DNA of 64,000 nucleotides from NCBI GenBank assembly GCA_008638375.1, contig CM018051.1, positions 10,942,387-11,006,386 of the forward strand, given 5' to 3'. The DNA is from Nyssa sinensis. Taxonomy: Eukaryota > Streptophyta > Magnoliopsida > Cornales > Nyssaceae. The notes under the pieces were generated by a model. The model saw only the letters and a list, made by a program, of their open reading frames with translations. It was not told the origin of the DNA and ran no database searches. Positions 34,054 to 45,859 of this stretch are shown here, piece by piece (position 1 is the stretch's first letter; every line of letters begins with the position of its first letter). The translations under genes and the position numbers were made by a program.

Positions 34054-35292
34054 TTACTGTGCAAACATTGCAAGAAATTCATCCATACGTTTCTGTCTCT
34101 CTTCCATTGTAGCCTCCATTTGTCTATGACGCTCCTCCATGCTTTGCATCCTCATTATAACTTCTACTTGCACTTGTTCCATTTTCTCTTCCAAAGTCTC
34201 GTTGCGTTATTTCTCGGCTTCATACAATTGACGAAACTCATTAATTTGAACACCCTGACTGGATGAAGATGAAGGATGAGCTAACTTCCCATGGCCAAGA
34301 CCTTGCACATATCCCGACCTCGTTCCCAACACTTGCTTACATATTTCCTCTTCACTCAATGCCTCACTACCCTCTATGGGTGGTTGCGATTGACGGTTAA
34401 TCATTTCATCCTGCAATAATTATAAATGAAACAAGTTATTACAATTAATGAATATAAAATTAATAAAATTACAATTAAAAATACGTACATAGAAATGTTG
34501 GGACTGGGGTGTGACCCAGCCCTTGCCCTCTTTAAAGTGCGTCATCCTCCATAGTTCAATTTGGCCAACAGTCTGCTGTGTCAAAGTATCACGCTATATA
34601 ATGTATATAACGATATCAGTCCTTATTTAAACTTAACCAGTGGTCTACTCAAGGATCAGGCAAAACAAAAAGTAAGAAAAATGATATTATACCGTCTCAT
34701 GGAGGTATAGCATAAATGGTTTTGACCCACCACGATGATTTACTTGAAGTTGTGTCCGGTTTTCAACATTTTTCTTACTTATTTCCTGTAAATAAAAAAT
34801 GCAGATATTTTTCTTAAGGGAGTCTTGAAAAGAAAAAAAAAAAAAAAACTAATGTCCACGACAAAGAAAATTAGGCAAGATTAGAAAGAGAGGTTCCTAT
34901 GTCATCACCCAGTTTGTCTAACAAATCACACTTCCACTTCTGTCAATTTTGAAGCAATTTATCATGAAATTGCAAAAATCACATAATTTGTATCAAAAGA
35001 CTGATATTACTGTTTCTATTAAGGTAAAAGCCTAGTTTAATGAAGTTAGTACGAAAGAGAGTTGTTAAAAAGGGTACCTTAAAAGCATCTCCCTCAAATC
35101 GGGTGCACACAATATCCCAGTCATCTAGAGATATGCCATGGTAAGGATGTGAGCGTACATTAACTCCGGCATCAACCATTTTGTTGTAGTGAATATGTAT
35201 TTCATACCGTAATTCTTTCAGAATTTTAGTTGACATTTTAGCCACGCAAAACTTCATATGCAAATTTTCAAGGTCTATGTTGAATGCCTCCT
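34054..35292 (-). pseudogene. Transposase_24-type second gene of CACTA 3, nonsense-interrupted
   Basis: Four exons are readable on the minus strand. Exon 35,292 down to about 35,079 contains MKFCVAKMSTKILKELRYEI and NVRSHPYHGISLDDWDIVCT and ends at GTACC. A second at about 34,787-34,693 has SKKNVENRTQLQVNHRGGSK. A third at about 34,596-34,490 has ELWRMTHFKEGKGWVTPQSQ. The fourth starts at 34,412 with DEMINRQSQPP and continues EEICKQVLGTRSGYVQGLGH to YEAEK, then TAA at about 34,205-34,207. The frame goes on after this stop as a long charged coiled coil (ETLEEKMEQVQVEVIMRMQS onward) to TAA at 34,054-34,056, so the first TAA is probably a nonsense change. Earlier exons may exist. Confidence 0.82.
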
Positions 35293-35915
35293 ACAAATGA
35301 GAGTTGAAGGAGTAGATAGCTGATGCATTAGAGTTGCATAATTTGACAAGTATGACAACAGAACATGGTATACAAAAAAATGACAATTGTAATATTGCAA
35401 CATGCAACTGATGCATAAACAAATGACAATCAATGCTTTGAAGGTAATATTGCAACATGCAACTGAAAAGATAGGTGATGCATTAAATATCAATATTATA
35501 TGTTAGAGTCGCACCAAATAAACTCCTAGACATGCAACTGATGTGTGAATTGTTTCATAAGATCAGTTACATTCTAATTAAAAGTTGTCAAAAGGTTTTG
35601 TTTTTAAACTGGAAAAGAGCAGAAGTGCCTGCCTCAGCTTCACTGCTCTGTATAGCTTTTTATGACAACAATAATTAAATATTTTCGAGAACAACTAAGG
35701 ATTTCTCCTTTTAAATCTTTTTATGAAGTATATAATTTTAAGCTCCTATTTTAGGATTTAATACGAATCTTTGAATACAATAAGAAAAAATGTTCTTCTT
35801 GATTCAACACTTCACTTTCTTTCATAATTATCATATGATACTTCATATTCATTATCATATGATTTAATCCACAAGTAATAATTCAAAAATCTGAAATTTT
35901 TTCGAGTAATTGAGA
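35293..35915. other. Non-coding internal sequence of CACTA 3
   Basis: Presumed intron or intergenic part between the two genes. TAATATTGCAACATGCAACTG occurs twice, near 35,388 and 35,446, as a 58-bp direct repeat. No ORF is supported. Confidence 0.5.
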
Positions 35916-36104
35916 AAACTTTTTTTTTTATTTATATATATATATATATAAAATTTATATTTAAAACAATCAAAATGTAAAAGAATGAAGGGGTCATTCC
36001 CCCCTGCTATACAAAAGCAAATTGGACTAAGCTCCAGTAAAGACACTAAAAAAAATCCTATAAAAACCAGCAGACAAAATAAGCTATACAGAGCAGGGGA
36101 ACAA
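35916..36104 (-). mobile_element. Possible 5'-truncated retroposon tail inside CACTA 3
   Basis: On the minus strand, text resembling a LINE 3' UTR (GGAGCTTAGTCCAATTTGCT and a run ending TTGTTTTAAATATAAA) is followed by (TA)n and an A-run (plus-strand T-run 35,920-35,929). It begins exactly where the transposase frame loses similarity to its family. Low confidence. Confidence 0.4.
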
Positions 36105-37817
36105 AGAGAGCAATGTTCCCAACACATGCTCACAAATGTTTTTTTTCGATGTGTATAACATCCAGGTTGTGTCGAAGCTTAAGAGTTCGCCAATATGATA
36201 ATTCAAAAAATATGCTCCTCTTTGTCCAATTCAACTCTATATCGGTATGCTTTCTTTTATTATTTGTTGGTCCCTTTCCAAATAGGTTAGGTTGGAGATG
36301 TTCAAATTGTGCAAGTACGTCGTCCCCAGACAAATGCTTTGGTCCTAACCTACTTTCATTTTTTCCGTCAAAGTCATCCTTGTAACGTCTTCTCCAACTA
36401 TGCATTCTTGGCAAAAAACGACGATGACACATAAAACATACCTTTTTTCCATTATTCAAATACATCGATCCAGCATCCTTATTACAAATTGGGCATGCCA
36501 TATACCCTTTCGTGCTCCAACCTGGCAAATTTTCGTATGCAGGAAAATCGTTAATAGTTCATAACACCGCTGTGTGCAATCGAAAGGTCTGCCTTGTTAC
36601 AACATCATATGTATCAATGCCGTTCTCCCATAAGTCCTTCAACTCATCTATCAATGGATGCAGGTACACTTCTATGTCATTTCCAAGTGATTTTGGACCA
36701 GGAATCAATAGTGACATGAAAAGAAAAGGGTTCTTTCATACACTTCCAAGGCGAAAAATTATAAGGAATAACCAACACAGGCCACATGTTGTAAGCGTTG
36801 CTCATGTCCCCAAACGGATTGAACCCGTCACTCGCGATGCCCAGTCGGACATTGCGAGGATCTTGTGCAAACCAACGATGTTCCTTGTCAAATTCCTCCT
36901 AAGCCAGGCTGTGTGCTAGATGTTTTAGAACATTATCCTGTGAAAGTCGTTTTTCTTTGTGCCATCTCATATCTCCAGCCGTTTTTGTTGACATAAACAA
37001 CCTTTGTAGCCTGGGTTTCAATAGAAAATATCACAATACCTTTTGAGGAATCTTCTTACTCTTATCGGCATTAACTTTATACCTCGGCTCACCACATCGC
37101 GAACATTCAGTTTCATTTTCGTGTTCTCCCGAAAATAATGCACAATCATATTTGCATGTATGTATAGGTACATAACCAAGACCTAGTTCACGCATATACT
37201 TCTTACACTCATAATTTGACTTCGGTAGCGTCTCACCAGTAGGTAGTGCCATTTTAATCAATTCCAAAATCATATCAAATGATTTGTTACTCCAACCGTT
37301 AATCGTTTTTATATGCATTAACTTCACAAGGAACTCTAATTTTGAGAACTTTTTACAACCTGGGTAAAGTGGCAGATGCAAATTAGCTGAAAATGCATCA
37401 AATGGTTGTGGCTCCTCCCCCTCTACATTAGAATGATCATGACTACTACTTCTTTTCCCTTGCACATTGCTCTCCACGTCAATTCTTTCTGCACATACGT
37501 TTTCCAACATTTCCCTCAATCCATCACAACCTTGCTCACTAGAACCATCACGACTACTTTCATTATCCACAGTCATAACTTCATAATCTTCGCCATGAAA
37601 TACCCATCGAGTGTAGCTCTTGTCGATTTCATGCAACTCCAAATGTGCTTTAACTACATTAATAGGTACATAATACCTATTGTTGCATTTTCTACATGGA
37701 CGTTTAATTCTATTGCCTCTATCTGCGCTCGGACGTGCATACTCAATGAAGTCTTTAATTCCTTTCATGTAACTAGGCAAATGTCTACCCTGGAAGTTTC
37801 ATCCAACTCTTATCCAT
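36105..37817 (-). pseudogene. CACTA 3 transposase (tnp2 family), truncated and frameshifted
   Basis: The start is ATG at 37,815-37,817 (MDKSWMKLP), with a small indel before RHLPSYM. The transposase-associated domain (PF13963) follows: MKGIKDFIEYARPSADRGNR and CRKCNNRYYVP (37,780-37,620). Then comes the tnp2 domain: FSKLEFLVKLMHIKTINGWS, a YECKKYMRELGLGYVPIHTC zinc-binding stretch, and CSRCGEPRYKV. After VL a TGA (37,029-37,031, CGA expected) interrupts, and the frame continues with FMSTKTAGDMRWHKEKR and VRLGIASDGFNPFGDMSNAY. A frameshift lies near 36,715. Sequence resumes at MPGWSTKGYMACPICNKDAG (36,528) and runs to the IEKNICEHVLGTLL-type block near 36,105. The DUF4218 part is absent. Confidence 0.9.
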
Positions 37818-37829
37818 ATTTGATCCCTG

Positions 37830-40185
37830 CCATAATGAGAAGTAATCAATTAGTATGCTCCATGTGTGTATGTTACGTAGTAATCATTAGAGTTTTCATC
37901 CTTCTATTGCATTGCAAAGCCAGTAATAAATAGTCAGTGGGCATAGCAAAGTATCTGAGAAGCAACTATATGACTTAATTGTATCCTCCTTATGAATGGT
38001 AGAAGGATGATCAATTACCATAATTTTAAAATTACATTTAAGGAAGTATTTGAGATTTTAAAAAAAAAATTCTTAAATAAAACTTTTTCTTATCCTCAAA
38101 CATTTTCGAACTGAATAAAAAAGCAAGTCTAACCATTTATTTTTTCCTTCCAATCATCTAAATCAAATGAGGTATTAAAGCCCAGCTAACTATTACTTTA
38201 ACTCACTGTTGGCGGAATATGAAGTTTGTTGTTTGTATCAATGTTAACTGGAAAATGGGTCATTCTAGTATTTGGAGCATGAAGGACAACAGGAAAAATA
38301 CTCTTTAACATTATAATTTCAACCGCAGATCGCTTCTCCATTATATTCAAGCCCAAAGCCATATGCAAACATTAAAGATAAATTTGAGTTTCACTCCCAA
38401 AGTTCAGCAGGCACACATATAAAGATAAATATGAATTTCTATATATACTCACAAAGTTCAGCAGGTGCACAAAGTTGGAACGGTTTCGTGCAGCAGTAAA
38501 GTAGTTTCCAGCAACTTGAGGGGAGCTAACACCCTTGGCTAAGATACCTTTGTCTACAATTGGGTTGTTTAAGTTATCAACATCTGAGGCAGAGGAAGAT
38601 GGAGATTCACCTAATAACTCATGTAACAACAATTGCAATAACCTGAAACCAAAGATTCAATAAAATTGCAGTTGAACCCAACCATTTTCACCCTTCCAAC
38701 CAATACTTAAAGAAATTTACCTTATTATGACCATTATACTCAAATTATTAAGTAAATTCAAAATTCAAGTAAGAGAATTAGCATTCACAACCACATTTCA
38801 AGCAGTTACGTGCAAACACCACAAGGCCTAATGTAATAAAATGCATGACAAATAGTTCACATCATTGGATCTAGTAGGCAAAGTAACAATGTTTTTCCCT
38901 AGCAAGGTTCAAATAAAGGAAAAAGAAGAAAGACATAAAAGAGGAAGTAGAGTTCTTGTGAATATTCTTTTTCCAACTTCCATTTGCTTATTTTTTTCCC
39001 CCACTTTTGGAGGTGCAAAATAGCAGCCACACGCCAACTAAACAATTTAAAATGATGATAAAAGCTTTAATCAAAACCCGAAACATTTGGCCAAACAAAA
39101 GGACTAATTAGAATTCCTAAAGCTAATGAAATTGTGTAACCTTTAATTATTAACTCTCTCATTTCCAGCTTAAGCTCCGCATTTCAATGTCCAGAAGCTT
39201 GGAAGAGATATGAAAACTTAAAATAACACCACTGTAGTGGCAGTCATTAAGATTTCAAGTTTTCATTTCTTTTCCCGTAAATTTTTCAGCAATCAAATGG
39301 AGCATCAAGTCAGAAAAAAAAAGAAAAAAGATTACCTAATTGAAAAATTTTACTTTCTTCAATGATTTTTTTATTATTTAATCCCCACTGAACTGCAACA
39401 ACTAAACATTTCCCTTCTAAATCGCCAAAAGAGAAGAAAGAAAGCTTTCTCGCCAAATTGTTTCTTCTCCTGGAAAATTAGAATTCTACCAATTTGTTGC
39501 CCATAACCATGAAGTCTACCTGCTGTAGTACACGTATAATGGAGCAAAAGTGAAAGTTGGACAACAAAAGAACATACAAATTTTGATTTCAACGAAGAAA
39601 CATTGCCAATGCTACTCATTTCCCTACTAAAGCCTCGATCCTTGGATAATTCCCAACTGTAAATACAAGGGATTCATAATTAAAACTATATCAAACAATA
39701 CAACTGGGAAGGAATCAAGCTCAAGCAGAACAAACAAAAATGTGAAAGAAAAAATTAAACAAAAATATCAGAAACCTCACAAGAACTAATTTATATATAT
39801 ACACACCAAACATGTAAACACGTTTATGATATTAATAGAAAAAACCATTAAGCAAAAGAAAATCAACAAAATTGAAATTAAAAGCTACATAAAGCCATAA
39901 AGGTAGATCTAAACGGTTACCGAAAATGGATTAACTTCTTCTTCCTCAAAAGAGACAGTCAACAAATTTGCAAGAAAAACTTGCCGCCGAGAGTGGCTAG
40001 ACCGAGAGAAATTAGTCGCGAAAGAGAGAGAGATGAGAGAGGTGTGCGAATGAAGAGATAGAGATGAGAGAGTTCAGATCGTGAGAGGTACGCGAAGCGA
40101 TAGAGATGAGATTCAGAGAGGCGCGCGAAAAAGAGAGAGATTAGAGAGAGATGCGCGGGACAGAGAGGGAGGGGGTGAAATATTT
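37830..40185. other. 5' non-coding region of CACTA 3
   Basis: Lies between the transposase start and the subterminal repeats. It has candidate splice sites (for example around 38,640) and a small frame at 38,638-38,372 (MQLLLHELLGESPSSSASDV) of unknown meaning. GA-rich text at 40,020-40,170 may be the leader or promoter. No recognised domain. Confidence 0.5.
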
Positions 40186-40722
40186 TGGTATTTCCGACCC
40201 ATCCAAACATCGAAAAAATAGCTTTATATTTTCGACGCATAATAACGTCGAAATAAATATATATTTCCGACATTACTGGTTGCCGTGGGTAATGCGAATT
40301 CCAAAGCTCATAAAACGACATTATTTTTAAATATTTTTTTTTCTATTTCCGACCCATATCGACGTCGAAAAAGGTATTTAATATTTTCGACGCGTAATAG
40401 CGGCGGAAAAACTAACCATTTCCGACAGTACTATTTGCCGTCGGTAATTCTTCTCTATTTCCGACCCATATCGACGTCAGAAAAGGTCTTAAATATTTTC
40501 GACGGGTAATCGCGTCGGAAAAAGCACCATTTCCGACAGTCCTATTTGCCGTCGGTAATTATTCACTTTTACCGACGAAATTTACGGTCGGTAAAAAACT
40601 AAGTCGATAATATTAATTAAAACCCGACGTTAACTTTTTTTTGTCGCAAATAATCATTGGACCGACTACTTTTTTTTCCGACAACGGAATGTGCGTCATC
40701 AGAAAAGGTGGATATTCTTGTA
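40186..40722. repeat. CACTA 3 subterminal repeats, high-coordinate end
   Basis: TATTTCCGACCCATATCGACGTCG-type units in about 4 copies and many TTTCCGAC/GTCGGAAA motifs in both orientations, the counterpart of the 33,045-33,660 field. Confidence 0.88.
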
Positions 40723-40948
40723 GTGATAGGACCCAACAAATCGAATTAAGTTGTGGTCTTTACTTAGAAGCAAGCTTAGATGATATCTAGTCAGTGATGG
40801 ATGTATGTAGAGAGTGACAAGGGATGCCATAGCCCACATAGATTTGAAAAACTCAACATTTTTACTATTAATTTTCTAAAATTCTTTAAAGACTGTGAAA
40901 CCCCCCTTTCCAATTTGATTTTGAACTTCACGAAAGCCCTCCTATATA

Positions 40949-41186
40949 CTCCCTCTGTCCCAAAATGATAGTCCCTTTTGGGTATTCTAATTTTTTGGAA
41001 GTATTGTTTTATTATTTTGAAACTATTTAAATTTTTTCATATTGCCCTCATTTAATTGTAAATCATGTTCACATTAGGTGTAATAAAAGGTAGTTTTAAA
41101 ATTTATAACTTCAAAGTAAGTTAACTTTTAAATGAAACTTTTCAAATGAATAGTGATAAAGGACTTTTAAAATGAGACAGAGGGAG
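40949..41186. mobile_element. Stowaway-like (Tc1/mariner) MITE, 238 bp
   Basis: The left end CTCCCTCTGTCCCAAAATGA and the right end AAATGAGACAGAGGGAG form inverted repeats, flanked by TA at 40,947-40,948 and 41,187-41,188. The length, the TA target duplication and the CTCCCTC terminus fit plant Stowaway-type MITEs. It lies 913 bases before the TGA start codon. Confidence 0.93.
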
Positions 41187-41189
41187 TAT

Positions 41190-42098
41190 AATTCTAACTT
41201 TCCTCCTAAACACAATTTCTTGATATGTCATTATACTTCAGTGTCGAAATATTTTCTACGGTAATAAAGTTTACAATTTTATTAATTTGTGAATATTATA
41301 TCTAACAAGATATTTATTTAAAATGGGAATAATTTTGTTACAAAAAATTATAAATTTTTTTTTTTTTTATATAACAGTGTGACATTAGAATTGAACCAAT
41401 GCCAATTAAGTAGGGAGGTAGAAAGTAAATATTAACACGACTTGGATTAGGGCCTAATCATATAATTATTGCCGAGAATATGAACCCAAAAATAGGAAAA
41501 TTTAAATGGAGGCACGCTTCCACCAACCGAGGCGGCCTCTACCATCTACGTGTAAATTCAACGTTGCATGAAAACGTCAATAGTAAAATTTTCAAAATGA
41601 CAAGGGTTTTATCGTCATTTCATGAAAAGTGAGATGATCGGACAACGAAGCCATTGGCGGTTTCCATAGACCCTCAATTCTGGTTTCATAATCTTAAAAG
41701 TGGTTTCCTCTTGGCCTTCGGTGGTTTTGCCGAGTGGAACCGTTTTAAAGGGAGAGTGGAGACTTGGAGAGAAAAATATGAGAGAGAGAGAGAGAGAGTT
41801 CCCACAGGATATCTTACCGCTTTATCTGAACATTTGGTTTACAGAAAGTCGTCTGGTTCCAAGAGAGAGAAAAATGGGAGCTTGAAAACGCTTTTGTCTT
41901 TTGCTTCCCTCGCATTCAATTCTTGTCCTCTTTTTCTCTCCCTCTTCTCTCTTTCATTTGTTCTCTCTTTGTGACATCTGCTCAATTATAACCGACTTTC
42001 TCTCATCCTCTATCGACTCACCATCTATGTATTGATGATGAAGCTCAGAAAATGATTTTCAGTGGAAAAAGGAGCACTGGGCGGCTATTTCACCATTA
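41190..42098 (+). promoter_or_regulatory. Upstream and leader region of the TGA gene
   Basis: The far part is AT-rich. From about 41,640 composition rises and a (GA)n run (41,780-41,798) and long CT-rich text (41,900-41,990) appear, typical of a plant leader. Upstream ATGs lie at 42,027, 42,035, 42,038 and 42,052. An ORF of 106 codons at 41,654-41,974 has no recognisable domain and I treat it as chance. The transcription start cannot be fixed. Confidence 0.5.
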
Positions 42099-42099
42099 A
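42052..42099 (+). promoter_or_regulatory. Upstream ORF overlapping the TGA start codon
   Basis: ATG at 42,052 opens a 15-codon frame (MIFSGKRSTGRLFHH) whose TAA at 42,097-42,099 shares its last A with the main ATG (42,099-42,101), as TAATG. Two shorter upstream frames begin at 42,027 and 42,035. Such an arrangement can favour reinitiation or repress the main frame; that effect is inferred. Confidence 0.6.
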
Positions 42100-43283
42100 T
42101 GGGGTTACCAAGAGCAGTTTTTGAAGCAGCAGAGCAAGAAAGAAAGCTTATTGTTGGGACTAGTTTCATGGCTACGAATAAAGGCACCAACCACCCAAAC
42201 CAATTACTAGATCAACAACAACAACTGCAGCAAAACCAGCAACTTCAAGATCATCATTATCATCATCATCAGATTTCTTATGGAATGATGCAATCATCTT
42301 CATCATCATCGACCATACCTGGCAACTTCATGTAATTTCTTAAGCACAATATAAAGAAAATTCACAGAAACCCATTTCTTCAATTCCTTCGAAATTGTTG
42401 GCCTCCAATATATGCTTTCATTCTCCAATTCTTTTATTTTTAATTTTTTTTCTCTCTTTGGGTTTGTGTATGTGTGTGGGTAAGCAGAAGCAAAGATACT
42501 GGAGCTTATGATTTGGGTGAGTTAGATCAGGCCCTTTTTCTTTATCTTGATGGACAAGACCCATCAACAGTCCAAGAGCAAAGACGTGAGTTTCCTCTCT
42601 CTCTCTCTGTCTCTCTCTAAAATTTGTGTTCTCTATCTATAATTTTCTAAACGTTAGAGAAGATTAATTTTTTCTTTCTTCTTTTAATTTATGTTTATTT
42701 TGTTGAGATTCTCTTTGGAAACGGTTGTTTGGGTTATGAGAAAATATTTTTAACAGATTAAATCTGATTGTACTTTCTTTGACCAGATCCTTGCAGAAGA
42801 AAAATCTTCAATTTTCAAGAAAATATTTTTCTGTCCTTTTGATTTCAATTGTTTCGATATATGGAGTTTGGACCATCCCAAGTAACAAACTTCTGATCGT
42901 GTATTTCTTGCGAATTCTGATTGTACTCAAAAGTGTACGAATAGGGGATTCTTTTCTTGCAGTTTTTTTTTTTTTTATTATTTGGTTGCTTCCTTTTTGA
43001 TCTGTTTGGTTTGCGGAGAGCTACAAATGCATGACCATACATCTCTCAGCTTGTCTTCCACACCTCTCACTTGGGTTTTCCTTCAATAATTATTGTCTGT
43101 GGAACAAAAAGAAGCTTTCTATCGGAAATTAATGCATTGTGAGACTTCATGTGCGTGCAGAGAATTCTGGGATGAGGCCACCGACTTTGAACATTTTTCC
43201 TTCTCAGCCTATGCATGTGGAGCCACCATCAACAAAGGTATCTGACCGTTAAAATATTCCATTTCTTGCTGCTGAATTACTTG

Positions 43284-43323
<40 letters not shown>

Positions 43324-43916
43324 TATCTTCAAATGGGTTTGTTTTATATTTGGTAGGCAAGTGTTGGATTAGTTTCCCCATCAACTAGTGGTTCAAAGAG
43401 GTCATCTGAGCCTTCCATGGAGTTGTCCAACCCAAAATATGATGTTGCCTCTGGGCCAGCACCAGCCAAAGCTATCAAGGTAAACCTATATAAAATAGTA
43501 TATAATACACACACACACAACAACTTCTTCTTGTAGACTGGAATTTGTATTTTATAAACGTTGTTTAAATTAAGGTTTGATTGGATTCTTGCTGCTTTCG
43601 TTGTTGTGGCAGCGTGAAGGAAACCGCAAAGGCCCAACATCAAGTTCAGAGCAGGAAGGACCAAAAACACCAGACCCTAAGGTGTCTCTTTATATATAAA
43701 TCTATATAAAATATATGTATGTGTATGTACATACATAAACACACACACACACACACACATATCAATGTATGCTTCTCTTTTGCCGCTGTGTTAATTTGAG
43801 TTGAACTTTTGATTTATGGTTTTTTGAGCAGACACTGAGGAGACTAGCTCAGAATAGAGAGGCGGCGAGGAAAAGCAGGCTTAGGAAAAAAGTAAGTGAT
43901 GAGAAAAAACCCACAC

Positions 43917-43954
<38 letters not shown>

Positions 43955-45825
43955 GTTATTATTATTCTGTGAATCTTAATTATTGCTTTGTTTTGTTCTA
44001 TTACAGGCTTATGTTCAGCAGCTAGAGTCAAGTAGGATCAAGCTTACACAATTAGAACAAGAACTAAAAAGGGCCAGAGCTCAGGTAAGATTTTCTTTGG
44101 CAACTAATGATACTGATGATAGAATTGTCTTCAACCGTTGATATTCTATCATGAAAAGCACGTTTCTAAGAGCTAGATTTTCTGTCAGGGCATGTTTTTT
44201 GGTGGAGGTGCTCTTGTAGGTGGAGACCAAGGCTTCCCTCCGGGTATCAGCAACATAAGCTCTGGTATTATATATTCCAAAGCTCAACAATATAAATGTG
44301 TGTGTGTATATATAATATACAAATTGCTTATTTTGACACTTTTGTGTTTCATGTCTACTGCCATTTTGTGTAGATGCTGCGTTCTTTGATATGGAGTATG
44401 CAAGATGGCTTGAGGAACACCATCATCTCATGTGCGAGCTCCGAGCAGCGGTGCAAGAACAATTACCCGAGAATGAGCTTCGACTCTTTGTGGACAATTC
44501 CTTGGCACACTATGACGAATTGATGAATCTGAAAAGCTTGGTCACCAAATCCGACGTGTTTCATCTTGTCTCCGGCATGTGGAGGACTCCGGCAGAACGA
44601 TGCTTCTTGTGGATGGGAGATTTCCGGCCTTCGGAGCTCATCAAGGTACATAAACCCTATCTTCCAAATATTTTTGATGATACATAATATATATATATAT
44701 GTATGTATGTGTGTATATATATGTATGTATGTATATATATATATATATCTAACACATTCGAGAATTTAGAATAGAATTAAAGGTTAATCAATTAGCATTT
44801 TAACCCTAGCTGCAAAACCAAGTTTTGGTTAGATAATATAAATATATTTATAAGTTTATCTATATATTTAGACTCATGAAAATTGAATTTTGTGCTATGC
44901 CATTGATGAAGAAAAATGATGATTTTGATGAGATGTGTAGAGATATCATGAGATACTGCACGAGAGGTATAAGACGGTTAAATGGAGGGTGCAATAATAA
45001 GATCTCATAATGAATATTGAGGAATGACGAAAGACCGTGAAGTTTTCCAATATAGGGTGGAGTTAGGTATTATTCCAAACAGAACCATAAAGCCATGTCT
45101 GTTACTACAAATTTTGGTGTGTGTGTGTGTGTGTGTGTGTGTGTCTGGGTGTGTTTGTGTGTGTGAAAGAAAGAGGATGCTTGCACGGCTCGATTCTCTG
45201 TCTGTCTTCTATCTCTCTCATTGATGAAAACATAAGTCTTGTTCTCATGTTCGTCTCTTCTTTTGGTTTGTAGTAAATAAATAATCAAACCTTTCTGCGA
45301 ACTGACGGTAAATCATAACCAAGTTTGATTCTGTGGATGAAGAAGAAGATTCAATTATATATAGTGTTTCTATGATTTTGTCATAATATTTACTCAAAAT
45401 TTTTAGACATTTAAGTATATATAGATTGTATATGCAGTATATATGTAAGAATGTGTGATTATATATTCGTTGGATGATATATATATATATATAAACTCGT
45501 TTATATATTCTGTTTGATATAGATTATCCTGAATCAAGTGGAGCCGTTGACGGAGCAACAACTCTTGGGCATATGTGGATTACAACAGTCAACACAGGAG
45601 GCTGAAGAAGCTCTCTCTCAAGGGCTTGATGCTCTTAATCAGTCTCTCTTCAGACACCATTATTTCTGATTCATTGAGCTGTCCTCCTAATATGGCGAAC
45701 TACATGGGCCAAATGGCGATAGCCATGAATAAGCTCTCCACCGTGGAAGGTTTTGTTAGACAGGTATGGAAATCCCTAGCTCGATCATATATATATAAAC
45801 ATAAAATGTAGTGGAAGAAGACCAT

Positions 45826-45859
<34 letters not shown>

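Larger units (their letters stand above)
33023..40725 (-). mobile_element. CACTA element 3, complete ends, 7,703 bp
   Basis: Begins CACTACAAGAAAT at 33,023 and ends ATTCTTGTAGTG at 40,725. The 11-bp terminal inverted repeat CACTACAAGAA is perfect. ATA at 33,020-33,022 and again at 40,726-40,728 is the 3-bp target duplication. Its genes run on the minus strand, transposase first. Both ends carry TTTCCGAC/GTCGGAAA-type subterminal repeats, unlike the GCGACGCAC set of elements 1 and 2, so it is a separate family. The coding regions are broken, so it could move only with help from another copy. Confidence 0.95.

Noticed and set aside
41654..41974. 106-codon ORF before the TGA gene
   Set aside because: It has no recognisable domain, overlaps (GA)n and CT-rich leader text, and does not splice in frame to TGA exon 1.
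42845..43042. Frames in TGA intron 2 on both strands
   Set aside because: They lie within an intron defined by matching flanking exons and have no domain.
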